From Microtetraspora sp. NBRC 13810 (GTDB lineage: Bacteria > Actinomycetota > Actinomycetes > Streptosporangiales > Streptosporangiaceae), in contig NZ_BSRQ01000013.1 of assembly GCF_030268685.1 (NCBI RefSeq), forward strand, positions 124,001 through 188,000: a stretch of 64,000 nt of DNA, written 5' to 3'. The position numbers and the translations under genes were made by a program. The notes beneath the pieces were generated by a model that worked only from the letters and a program-made list of their open reading frames with translations, made no database searches and had not been told where the DNA came from. Below, piece by piece: positions 33,892-41,752 of this stretch (the first letter of the stretch is position 1; every line of letters begins with the position of its first letter).

Positions 33892-34830
33892 ATGAGGACT
33901 TCGCACTGGCTGCCGGGCTTCCTGACCTTGTCGGCCATCTGGGGATCGAGCTTCGCGCTGATAAAGATCGCGGTTGACGCCGGGGTCGCGCCGATGTGGG
34001 TGGCCTTGTGGCGTTGCCTGTTCGGCGCGCTGGCGCTCTTCGCGATCTGCTGGGCGCGCCGGCTGCCGCTCCCCCGCGACCGGGCCACCTGGGGGCACGC
34101 CCTGGTGGTGGCCGCGCTGCTCAACGCGGTGCCGTTCGTCCTGCTCGCGCACGGCGAGACCCAGGTGAGCTCGCTGCTCGCCGGGGTGCTGAACGCCACC
34201 ACGCCGCTGAACACGCTGATCTTCGCGCTCCTCCTGGTGCCCGGCGAGCGGCCCACCGGACGCCGGCTGCTCGGCCTGCTCGTCGGGTTCGCCGGGGTGC
34301 TCGTGGTGCTCGGGGTGTGGAACGGGTTCGACGGCGGGTCGGTGACCGGCAGCGTGTTCTGCCTGCTGGCCACCGCCTGCTACGGCGCCGGGTTCGCCTA
34401 CACCCGCCGATTCTTCTCCGGGCGCGCGGGCTCGGCGGCGTCGCTGTCCGCCGCGCAGATCGGCTGTGCGACGCTCGAACTCACCCTCGTCGCCCCGTTC
34501 GCGGCCGGCCCGCCGGTCTGGCCGGGCCTCCCCGCCGCGGCCGGCCTCCTGGCGCTCGGCGTGATCGGGACCGGCGTGGCGTACATCCTGAACCTGCGGG
34601 TGATCCAGGTCGCCGGTCCGACCGTCGCGGCGGCCGTCACCTATGTCACCCCGCTGTGGTCCACGCTGATCGGCGCACTGCTCCTCGCCGAACCGCTCGG
34701 TCCGCACACCGTGGCCGGAGGTCTGCTGGTCATCGGGGGTGTGCTGCTCATCAACCGGTCGGCGGCGGGTAGGGGTCCGACATGGGGACAAAGCGAAACC
34801 GCGACAGGCCGGACGTGGGCGACGAGGTGA
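33892..34830 (+). CDS. EamA/DMT-family transporter
   Basis: 312 residues with ten predicted transmembrane segments in two EamA repeats: LTLSAIWGSSFALIKIAVD-like first half (LPGFLTLSAIWGSSFALIKI) and the second half ending YVTPLWSTLIGALLLAEPLG. Drug/metabolite exporters of this type move amino acids, purines or toxic metabolites. Under probable control of the divergent LysR gene. The C-terminal tail overlaps the DUF2945 gene by 49 bp. Confidence 0.9.
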   Translation: MRTSHWLPGFLTLSAIWGSSFALIKIAVDAGVAPMWVALWRCLFGALALFAICWARRLPLPRDRATWGHALVVAALLNAVPFVLLAHGETQVSSLLAGVLNATTPLNTLIFALLLVPGERPTGRRLLGLLVGFAGVLVVLGVWNGFDGGSVTGSVFCLLATACYGAGFAYTRRFFSGRAGSAASLSAAQIGCATLELTLVAPFAAGPPVWPGLPAAAGLLALGVIGTGVAYILNLRVIQVAGPTVAAAVTYVTPLWSTLIGALLLAEPLGPHTVAGGLLVIGGVLLINRSAAGRGPTWGQSETATGRTWATR

Positions 34831-35009
34831 GCTGGGAGAGCCACGGATCGACCACCGAGGGCAAGGTCGAGAAGAAGATCACCAAGAGAACCGAGGACTC
34901 CGGGCGCACGGTGGACGCCTCGCCCGAGGAGCCCCAGTACCGCGTCCGCAGCAAGAAGAGCGGCAAGAGCGCCGTGCACAAGCCGTCCGCGCTGAGGAAG
35001 AAGGGCTGA
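34782..35009 (+). CDS. DUF2945 (HVA1/TUDOR-like) small protein
   Basis: 75 residues, highly charged. GDEVSWESHGSTTEGKVEKK and PQYRVRSKKSGKSAVHKPSA are the DUF2945 hallmarks. The family is a small SH3/Tudor-like barrel of unknown function. It begins inside the transporter's 3' end and is followed one base later by DUF3140, a pair often found together. Confidence 0.88.
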   Translation: MGTKRNRDRPDVGDEVSWESHGSTTEGKVEKKITKRTEDSGRTVDASPEEPQYRVRSKKSGKSAVHKPSALRKKG

Positions 35010-35010
35010 C

Positions 35011-35340
35011 ATGTCGCAGGACGAAGACCGGATCGGCGCGGACTTCGGCGAAGCGGTCAACCTGACGGCGGCGGAGCTGGAGCGGTGGCTGCGCACGGCG
35101 GAGTCCAAGGCGGTCGGGGACAGGTCCGGCGGCGAGGAGTCGACGGGGCACGAGTCGGGCCGCAGGATCGTGACGATCCTGCGCAAGCGCAAGTCCGAGC
35201 TCACCGACGACGACTACGCCCACATGCGCAAGGTCGTCGGCTACGTCCGCCGGCACACCGCCCAGCGTCCCACAGGCGACGTCGAGGACTCACGATGGCG
35301 GCGCTCCCTGATGAACTGGGGACACGACCCCCTGAGCTGA
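35011..35340 (+). CDS. DUF3140 protein
   Basis: 109 residues. FGEAVNLTAAELERWLRTAE, SGRRIVTILRKRKSELTDDD and YAHMRKVVGYVRRHTAQRP give a clear DUF3140 assignment. Function unknown; the frequent pairing with DUF2945 suggests a common role, possibly nucleic-acid-related given the charge, but that is guesswork. Ends before a strong bidirectional terminator. Confidence 0.88.
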   Translation: MSQDEDRIGADFGEAVNLTAAELERWLRTAESKAVGDRSGGEESTGHESGRRIVTILRKRKSELTDDDYAHMRKVVGYVRRHTAQRPTGDVEDSRWRRSLMNWGHDPLS

Positions 35341-35360
35341 GACAGCCGCCCCCGGGACGG

Positions 35361-35393
35361 GGGCACCGGGCCGCCGTGGCGTGCCCGGTGCCC
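35361..35393. terminator. Bidirectional terminator
   Basis: GGGCACCGGGC pairs perfectly with GCCCGGTGCCC (11 bp) between the convergent DUF3140 and YCII genes. Confidence 0.7.
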
Positions 35394-35401
35394 GAGCCGC
35401 G

Positions 35402-35764
35402 TCACATCTCCGTGCCACCCGCCGTCATGACGGGACGCACCTCCATGGCCCAGTACTCCGCGTCCGGCCAGCGGGCGGCGATGTCGATCGCCCGTTCCGG
35501 AGTCTCGCACTCCAGCAGCAGATAGCCGGCGAACTGCTCCTTGGCCTCGATGTAGGGGCCGTCGGTGACCACGGGGACCCCGTCACGCACCCGGACGGTC
35601 TTCGTCTGCGCGGGATCGGCCAGCGCCTCGGTGCCCAGCAGTTCCCCCGACTCGGTGAGCTCGGCGAGGATGGAGTCCACCCGGCCGAACAGCTCGTTCT
35701 GCTGCTCCTCCGACAGCTCCTGGGTGAAACCGGAACGGTTGTAGATCATCAGCATGTACTTCAC
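35402..35764 (-). CDS. YCII-related (DGPF) domain protein
   Basis: 120 residues from GTG 35764, which follows GGAGGAG. KYMLMIYNRSGFTQELSEEQ and VTDGPYIEAKEQFAGYLLLE identify a DGPF/YCII protein. These small ferredoxin-like proteins often sit beside ECF sigma factors; none is visible here. Biochemical function unknown. Confidence 0.9.
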   Translation of the reverse strand: MKYMLMIYNRSGFTQELSEEQQNELFGRVDSILAELTESGELLGTEALADPAQTKTVRVRDGVPVVTDGPYIEAKEQFAGYLLLECETPERAIDIAARWPDAEYWAMEVRPVMTAGGTEM

Positions 35765-35914
35765 GGTCGTGCTCCTCCTGGTTGCCCGCGTCTCTCTGCC
35801 GAGGCGCCTCGCACCGGTGAGTCGGAGCCGCCACGACGTTCTCGACACGACGGCCCGGGTGGTCAGGGGACAAGGATCGCGTACGGCCGTGGGCGTGGTC
35901 CTCCCCGCGGCGGA

Positions 35915-37084
35915 CTAGGGAGTCAGCAGGACCTTGTGGCACTCGTCCTGCTTGTCGCGGAACATCTCGTAGGCGCGCGGCGCGTCCTGGAGGCGCATCC
36001 GGTGGGTGATGACGACACTGGGATCGATCTCCCCGCTGCGGATCCTGGCCAGCAGCGGCGCCAGGTAGCGCTGCACGTGGCACTGGCCGGCGCGCAGGGT
36101 CAGCGACCTGTTCATCAGCGAGCCCATCGGGAAGCCGTCCAGCATGCCGCCGTACGCGCCGACCACGGACACGACGCCCCCGTTGCGGCACGCCATGATC
36201 GCTTCGCGCAGCGCGTACGGCTGCTCGGCCGGCGCCCCGGCGGCCCGCCTGGCCCGGTCGTAGGCGGTTACGGCGGTCGCCGGGTGATGGGCCTCCATGC
36301 CCACGGCGTCGACGCACGCGTCCGGGCCGCGTCCCGCGGTGATGTCCCTGAGCGCCTCGATCACGTCCACCTGCTCGTAGTCGAGCGGCAGCGCCCCCGC
36401 CCGCTCCGCCATCCGCAGCCGGTACGGCAGGCGGTCGACGCAGACGACCCGTTCGGCGCCCATCAGGTAAGCGCTCATGATCGTGAACAGGCCGACAGGT
36501 CCCGCCCCCCAGACGGCGACCGTGTCCCCGGGCTTGATGTCGCACATCTCGGCGCCCATCCACCCGGTGGGCAGGATGTCGGACAGGAACAGCACCTTTT
36601 CGTCCGGCAGATCGTCCTCGATCTTGATCGGTCCCACGTCGGCGAACGGCACCCGGGCATACTCCGCCTGGCCGCCCGCGAAGCCGCCGAACATGTGGGA
36701 GAAGCCGAAGACGCCCGCCGGGGAGTGGCCGAGGTGCTTCTCGGCCAGCCCGGCGTTCGGGTTGGAGTTCTCGCACACGGAGTAGAGGCCGTGCTCGCAG
36801 GCGGAGCAGCCGCCGCAGGCGATCGGGAAGGGCACCACCACCCGGTCCCCGGGCCGCAGCCTGGACACCTCGGGGCCGACCTCGACCACCTCGCCCATGA
36901 ACTCGTGGCCGAGGATGTCGCCCGGCTCCATGGTGGGGATCCGGCCGTCGTAGAGGTGCAGGTCGGTACCGCAGATGGCGGTCGAGGTGATCCGTACGAC
37001 GGCGTCACGGCCGCTGAGGATGACCGGGTCGGGCACGTCGCGCACCTCGACCCTGCCCCGGCCCATCCAGCAGTTGGCTTTCAC
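35915..37084 (-). CDS. Zinc-dependent alcohol dehydrogenase (formaldehyde-dehydrogenase-like MDR)
   Basis: 389 residues. Catalytic zinc ligands in [12 protein letters not shown] and [12 protein letters not shown], structural zinc cysteines in [15 protein letters not shown], and the Rossmann motif [14 protein letters not shown]. The sequence [13 protein letters not shown] followed by a long insertion is typical of glutathione-independent formaldehyde dehydrogenase-like MDR enzymes. It likely oxidises an alcohol or aldehyde with NAD. Followed upstream by the cyclase-like gene, from which it is separated by 9 bp, so they form an operon. Confidence 0.9.
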   Translation of the reverse strand: MKANCWMGRGRVEVRDVPDPVILSGRDAVVRITSTAICGTDLHLYDGRIPTMEPGDILGHEFMGEVVEVGPEVSRLRPGDRVVVPFPIACGGCSACEHGLYSVCENSNPNAGLAEKHLGHSPAGVFGFSHMFGGFAGGQAEYARVPFADVGPIKIEDDLPDEKVLFLSDILPTGWMGAEMCDIKPGDTVAVWGAGPVGLFTIMSAYLMGAERVVCVDRLPYRLRMAERAGALPLDYEQVDVIEALRDITAGRGPDACVDAVGMEAHHPATAVTAYDRARRAAGAPAEQPYALREAIMACRNGGVVSVVGAYGGMLDGFPMGSLMNRSLTLRAGQCHVQRYLAPLLARIRSGEIDPSVVITHRMRLQDAPRAYEMFRDKQDECHKVLLTP

Positions 37085-37093
37085 GGGCTCCCC

Positions 37094-38143
37094 CTATCGC
37101 ACCGGCTGGGCGGGCCGCTGCCTGGCCTGCCTGAGCGCGCGGACGCCTTCCGGGCTGCCGTCGGAGACGACGATCTCCCCGGTCTCCATGATCTGCTTGA
37201 ACCGGCGCAGGTCGTCGCGGATCTGCTGCTCGGGGTGCTCACCGAGGAGCTTGGCGACGACCGACCCGAAGCGGCGGCCCGGCGGGGCGTACTCGATGTC
37301 CACCCGCAACTCGGTGCCCCGGCCGCCGGGCGCGTCGGAGAACCGGACGAGGCCGCTGTTCCTGATCGCGGAGCCCTCGATCGACCGCCAGGCGATCTGC
37401 TCGCCGGACCGGTCCTCGACGATCTCCGCGTCCCACTCGACGGGACCCAGCGGGCCGCGCGCGGTCCAGTGCGAGTAGGTGTCGCCCGCCGTCTCCACCG
37501 CCTCCAGGTGTGCCATGAAACGGGGCAGGTTCCCCAGGTCCCGCCAGTAGCGGTACACCTCCTGGCGGGGGCGGTTGATCGTGACGGCGGCGTGCAGGTT
37601 CATCAGCCGCTTGCCGCTCTTCTTGGACCGCCGCGCCACCCCGGCGACGGCCACCCCCGCCATCGCCACCCCGGCCATCGCCGCGATCCGCCCCCGCCCG
37701 GTCATCCCCCGCCCGGTCATCCCCCGCGCTGTCATCCCCCGCCGGCCCGTGGGCATCCTGCCGCCGGTCATGCCCCTGCGGCCGGCGAACACGGACGCCC
37801 TACCGCGGCGGAACCTGCCGCCCCGGAAGCGGGCCGGGGGGCCGGCGAAGCGGTCGAAGGCGCCGCGGCGGGCGGAGGTCGCACCGGCGGCGAACCGGTC
37901 GAAGGCGCTGCCGCGCAGGCGGGCCGGGCGGGCGGCGAACCTGCCGAACGCGCCCGCGCGGAGGCGGGCGGAGCGGGCGGCGAACCGGTCGAAGGCGCCG
38001 CCGCGGAGGGAGAGCGGGCGGGGCACGTCGCCGGACATGCCGGAGGCGCGGGACGCGGCGGATCGGGCCAGGCCCATGACCAGGCCGGCGCAGCCCAGCA
38101 CACGCGCGATGCGATCGGACCTGCGGTCGTACTTCATGCTCAT
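37094..38143 (-). CDS. SRPBCC cyclase-like protein with Arg/Phe-rich repetitive N-terminus
   Basis: 349 residues. Residues ~195-330 are a polyketide-cyclase-type SRPBCC domain (AAVTINRPRQEVYRYWRDLG, NLPRFMAHLEAVETAGDTYS). The N-terminal ~185 residues are unusual: about four and a half 15-residue units like GGAFDRFAARSARLR, then short GRGMT repeats, then a hydrophobic stretch (IAAMAGVAMAGVAVAGVA). Standard relatives have only a short membrane-proximal lead here. First gene of the operon with the alcohol dehydrogenase. The basic repeats might bind membrane or nucleic acid, but that is speculation. Confidence 0.8.
   Translation of the reverse strand: MSMKYDRRSDRIARVLGCAGLVMGLARSAASRASGMSGDVPRPLSLRGGAFDRFAARSARLRAGAFGRFAARPARLRGSAFDRFAAGATSARRGAFDRFAGPPARFRGGRFRRGRASVFAGRRGMTGGRMPTGRRGMTARGMTGRGMTGRGRIAAMAGVAMAGVAVAGVARRSKKSGKRLMNLHAAVTINRPRQEVYRYWRDLGNLPRFMAHLEAVETAGDTYSHWTARGPLGPVEWDAEIVEDRSGEQIAWRSIEGSAIRNSGLVRFSDAPGGRGTELRVDIEYAPPGRRFGSVVAKLLGEHPEQQIRDDLRRFKQIMETGEIVVSDGSPEGVRALRQARQRPAQPVR
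37685..38030 (-). repeat. In-frame 45-bp and 15-bp repeats in the cyclase-like gene
   Basis: About 4.5 degenerate 45-bp units (37820-38030), each encoding a GGAFDRFAARSARLR-like peptide, are followed in the coding direction by 15-bp units of RGMTG/RGMTA type (37685-37750). Confidence 0.7.
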
Positions 38144-38583
38144 GTCGTCCTCACCGTTCTGAGGCGTCAGGCCACGATGCGGACCCGTGCCCGCTCCGGC
38201 GATCGGCGCGACCGGCCGGCCTCGACCGCCGTCGCCCCGGCCGGCCGGCCGACCTCCTCGGTACGCCAGGCACTACCCCCGCCGACCTGCGCCGACACCG
38301 TGCCGACGGGCACCGGGCGCCCCCGTGCGACGGGTCTCCACCGGCCGGGAACCCCGTCCCCACCGCCGAATCGGCCCGCCCCGCCCCCACGCCAAGGCCA
38401 CCCGATTCACCCCAGCAAAACTTCTATGTCGGATTTTTCGGATTCACCCGGGATTGGGGCTGATGGCCTATCTGCACCACCACGCCTGGCGGACTTTTTC
38501 ACATGCATGTGATCTTTGTGACATATGGGTGATACGGGGTGATTTCAAAGTGAACTAGCTTCTCACCTCCCCCTGGAGAACCC
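38144..38583. other. Gene-free divergent interval
   Basis: 440 bp between divergent genes. The left half is GC-rich with no credible ORF. The right part (38400-38580) is markedly AT-rich and carries several GTGA/TCAC motifs, including the palindrome listed separately; it must hold the promoter of the 38584-40529 operon. Confidence 0.55.
38499..38512. promoter_or_regulatory. Perfect 14-bp palindrome upstream of the amidase operon
   Basis: TCACATGCATGTGA, preceded by a T-run and followed by further GTGA motifs (GTGAT, GTGAC, GGTGAT twice, GTGAAC) up to 38554. Looks like an operator array; the regulator is not identifiable. Confidence 0.5.
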
Positions 38584-38892
38584 GTGACACCCCCTGCACC
38601 GACCGACGCCGAGCTGAACGTCGCGATCAGAGCCCGGCTCGCCTCCCTCGGCATCGACCTCGACCAGTTGCCGCCCGGCACGACGGCGGACCCGGAGACC
38701 GGGGCGCCCGGCCGGGACTCCGTCCTCGCCTCGCTCCGCTCGTTCATGCGCGGCACCGTCGCCAACCTCGCCGCGTACCGCCTCCCCGCCCCCGAGGGGA
38801 CCGGCTCCGCCGATCCGGCCACCGCGGCCGCCCTCTCCCAGCAGCGCGCGCCCATGCTCTACCCCTCCATCGCGCAGGAGTGGCGGAAATGA
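38584..38892 (+). CDS. Small protein translationally coupled to the amidase
   Basis: 102 residues from GTG 38584 (CTGGAG ten bases upstream). Soluble, helical, with NVAIRARLASLGIDLDQLPP and FMRGTVANLAAYRLPAPEG. No signal peptide. I do not recognise it. Its stop overlaps the amidase start by 4 bp (ATGA), so it may be an accessory subunit, chaperone or maturation factor of the exported amidase. Confidence 0.7.
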   Translation: MTPPAPTDAELNVAIRARLASLGIDLDQLPPGTTADPETGAPGRDSVLASLRSFMRGTVANLAAYRLPAPEGTGSADPATAAALSQQRAPMLYPSIAQEWRK

Positions 38893-40529
38893 CGGAAATG
38901 ACGGAGATGACGCGGACGGCCACCGCCGGACAGCCGCTGGACCGTACCGTCGACCGCCGGTCGTTCCTGGCCAGGGCCGCCGCGCTGAGCGCTGCGGCCG
39001 GGGTCGCGGCGAGCCTGCCCACGGCCGCCTGGGCGAACGGCGGCAGGGACTTCCCGAGGTTCGACTCCTCCGACGCGTACGTGAAGCCGCGCCCGGAGGC
39101 CATGGCGGACCCCACCGAGCTGACCCTCGCCGAGGCCGCCTGGATGATCCGCAACCGCAGAATCAGCCCGCTGGAGCTCGTGGCGGCGCACCTCGACCGG
39201 ATCGCCGCGTTCGACGCGACCTATCTCGCCTTCAACACCGTGCTCGCCGACCAGGCCAGGGAGGTGGCGAAGGGGCTCGGCCGGCGGCAGCCGCGCGGGC
39301 CGCTGCACGGCATCCCGCTCGCGATCAAGGACAACTACTACACGGCGGGCGTGCCCACCACGGCCAACTCCCACCTGTTCAAGGACTTCGTGCCGCCGTT
39401 CGACGCGACCGCGGTGGCCGGTCTCAAGGCGGCGGGCGCGATCGTGATCGGCAAGACCCAGATGGGCCCGCTGGCCACCACCCGGGCGACCACCCCGTCC
39501 GGCGAGATCACCACGGTCAACGCGTGGACCCCCACCCGTCCGGAGGTCGATCCCGGCGGTTCCTCGACCGGCACCGCGACCTCGGTGGCCGGGCGGATGG
39601 CCACCGCGGGGACCGGCACCCAGACGGGCGGCTCCATCACCGCGCCGTCCAACGCGCAGAACCTCACCGGCCTCAAGCCGACCATGGGCCGGGTGTCGCT
39701 GAACGGCATCATCCCGCTCTCCTACACCCGCGACCACCCCGGCCCGCTCGCCAGGGACGCCAAGGACGCGGCGATCATGCTCACCGCGATGGCCGGCGAG
39801 GACCCGGCCGACCCGCGCACCCAGGGCCTGCCCAAGGTGCCCGACCTGATCGGCGCGGCCACCCCGGTGTACAGCGGCAACCGGGTCAGACTCCGCTGGA
39901 ACACCCGGATCGGCGTGCTGCCCGGCTACGCCGACGGCACGTCGGAGACCGCGAACGCGCGCAGGAGATTCCTCGGCGCGATGGCCGCGATCCGCGGGGT
40001 CACCCTGGTGGAGGTGCCGTTCCCGGACGAGTGGGACCTGCTGACCGGCAACGACTTCAACAACGTCCGGCTGCCCGAGCGCAGCGAGCCCTTCATGGGC
40101 TACCTGCGGTCGGACCTGCGCGGCTTCGGGGTGTCGGTGACCGGCTGGCTCCAGGGGGCGCTGCTCGGCGCGAACGAGTTCGTCACCGGGCAGCGGGCCA
40201 AGCTGCTGCTGCTCGAACGGGTGCTGGACCAGATCTTCGAGAAGTGCGACGTGGTGGTGCAGACGTCGCCGACGCCGTTCGACGCCATCGGCCTGCCGGA
40301 GATCGGCTTCCCCGTCGGGTTCACCGCGGCGGGCGTGCCGATCGGGACGATCCTCGGCGGCCTGCCGTACGGGGAGGACCGGCTGCTGTCCGTGGTGGCC
40401 GCCTACCAGGCCGTCTCCGACTGGCACTGGCGCCGGCCCGCGGACCCCCCGGCGGCGACGGCGCTGCGCGCGGCCCCCGGCGGTCGCGGGCGCATCTCCG
40501 CCGAGGAGGCCGCCGAGCAGTCTCAGTGA
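38889..40529 (+). CDS. Tat-exported amidase (amidase signature family)
   Basis: 546 residues from ATG 38889 (GGAG eight bases upstream). The N-terminus has repeated MTEMTEMT codons, then a twin-arginine signal RRSFLARAAALSAAAGVAAS with Ala cleavage region. Amidase signature triad: Lys in LAIKDNYYTAGVPT, Ser in PGGSSTGTATSVAGRMATAG and the nucleophile Ser in TQTGGSITAPSNAQNL. It should hydrolyse an amide outside the membrane. Coupled to the preceding small protein; the 3' end overlaps the convergent flavin reductase by 7 bp. Substrate unknown. Confidence 0.9.
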   Translation: MTEMTEMTRTATAGQPLDRTVDRRSFLARAAALSAAAGVAASLPTAAWANGGRDFPRFDSSDAYVKPRPEAMADPTELTLAEAAWMIRNRRISPLELVAAHLDRIAAFDATYLAFNTVLADQAREVAKGLGRRQPRGPLHGIPLAIKDNYYTAGVPTTANSHLFKDFVPPFDATAVAGLKAAGAIVIGKTQMGPLATTRATTPSGEITTVNAWTPTRPEVDPGGSSTGTATSVAGRMATAGTGTQTGGSITAPSNAQNLTGLKPTMGRVSLNGIIPLSYTRDHPGPLARDAKDAAIMLTAMAGEDPADPRTQGLPKVPDLIGAATPVYSGNRVRLRWNTRIGVLPGYADGTSETANARRRFLGAMAAIRGVTLVEVPFPDEWDLLTGNDFNNVRLPERSEPFMGYLRSDLRGFGVSVTGWLQGALLGANEFVTGQRAKLLLLERVLDQIFEKCDVVVQTSPTPFDAIGLPEIGFPVGFTAAGVPIGTILGGLPYGEDRLLSVVAAYQAVSDWHWRRPADPPAATALRAAPGGRGRISAEEAAEQSQ

Positions 40530-41254
40530 ACGCCGGCCGCGGCCCCACGGTCCGGGGCCGCGACCCGCTCGGGGACGGCGCGGGACCGGTCGATGTCCGG
40601 GCCGCGGTAGAGGTGTTCCGGGATCTGCGCGAGCGTGGAGGGATGCACCTGCGGCCCGAGCCCGTAGAACTTCTGGAAGCTCATGATCAGGGGCCGCCAG
40701 GCGTCCGGGTCGATGTGGTCCTCGGTGCCCTTCAGCCGGATGGCGTCGGCCACGTAGACACGCTGGATCCGGGCCTCGAAGACCATGATCCCGCCACGCT
40801 GCGCCTCGTCGTCCTCGGCCAGCGGATGCACGGCCTCGATCACCGCCTCCAACTGCACCTGGCACTCCGCCACCCGGGGCGGCCCCACGGTGACGGACGG
40901 CACCGGGGTGAGCCCGGCCCGCCGGAACTTCTCCGGCTCGTGCCGGTAGCCGCGCTGGTACTTCCTGGGCGGGACGGGGTCGGCCCCGGTGGTCATCGCG
41001 AGCCGGTCGACGGCGGCGACGAGGGCGTCCGAGGGCAGGTTGAGCACGCATTCGCGGGTTCTGAGCAGGTTTTGGCTGGTCTGCGAGCGTGCTCCCAGGC
41101 CGAGCATGGCCCGCCAGCCGAGCCAGAAGGCCGACGACATCGGGGCCAGGTTGGCCGACCCGTCCTCGTTCAACGTGGAGATGAGCACGACCGGCGTCCC
41201 GAAGTACAGGATGCCGGGTTCGATTCGGGTGTGATTCAGGGCTGTTTCATGCAC
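40523..41254 (-). CDS. Flavin reductase-like FMN-binding protein
   Basis: 243 residues from GTG 41254. ILYFGTPVVLISTLNEDGSA, NLAPMSSAFWLGWRAMLGLG and ECVLNLPSDALVAAVDRLAM match the flavin-reductase-like split-barrel family found with esterases and oxygenases. It probably binds FMN; the electron acceptor is unknown. Further upstream in-frame codons run into a fragment of another gene and are not used. Confidence 0.82.
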   Translation of the reverse strand: MHETALNHTRIEPGILYFGTPVVLISTLNEDGSANLAPMSSAFWLGWRAMLGLGARSQTSQNLLRTRECVLNLPSDALVAAVDRLAMTTGADPVPPRKYQRGYRHEPEKFRRAGLTPVPSVTVGPPRVAECQVQLEAVIEAVHPLAEDDEAQRGGIMVFEARIQRVYVADAIRLKGTEDHIDPDAWRPLIMSFQKFYGLGPQVHPSTLAQIPEHLYRGPDIDRSRAVPERVAAPDRGAAAGVH

Positions 41255-41297
41255 GCTGTCCAGAATCGCCGGGGCGGGCCGGCGGCGCTGGCGGCTA

Positions 41298-41455
41298 TCA
41301 GACGCCGCGTTCGAAGGGTGCGAGCAGTTCGCCGGTGAGCTCGCGCAGCCGCGCGCGCACCGCGTCCTTGTACGTCCTGCGGTGCGCCCTGGCCTCCCGG
41401 ATGCCGTCGAAGTACCGGCCGGTGCGCTCGGCCCCGGCCGCCTCGACGGCACGCC
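41298..41455 (-). pseudogene. C-terminal fragment of an SDR-type oxidoreductase
   Basis: About 52 residues ending in a normal stop: RRAVEAAGAERTGRYFDGIR, then EARAHRRTYKDAVRARLREL. This resembles the C-terminal tail of retinol-dehydrogenase-like SDRs (GRYFDxxREARA). Everything N-terminal, including the cofactor domain, is missing. Family call is tentative. Confidence 0.4.
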
Positions 41456-41457
41456 GC

Positions 41458-41635
41458 CGCCAAGGACCGCGGCGAATTCGGCGACAGCCCGCAGGTCCAG
41501 TCCATGCGCGTCACCATCGAAGCCGGCGTCCGGCTCTACCAGGCCCTCGCCGACTGGGCGGAATGGACCCGCACGCTACCCGCCCCGCCCGCCCCGGCCC
41601 CGGCCCCGGCCCCGGCCCCGGACAGCAAATCTTGA
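41458..41635 (+). pseudogene. C-terminal regulator fragment (PadR-like?)
   Basis: About 58 residues: SPQVQSMRVTIEAGVRLYQA then LADWAEWTRTLP and a (PA)n tail of CCGGCC repeats, ending at a stop. The helical WAEW ending resembles the C-terminus of PadR-type regulators. No start or N-terminal domain. It abuts the SDR fragment, so two truncated genes meet near 41456. Confidence 0.3.
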
Positions 41636-41752
41636 CACGATATTACGATCAATGTCCCTGATCACCCCTTCATGGGAACAATGTCCGGGTGTTCACCGGG
41701 CAGCCATCCAGCCGTAAGTGATCAGTCGGGAATTTTCACGAAGATTTCCGGC

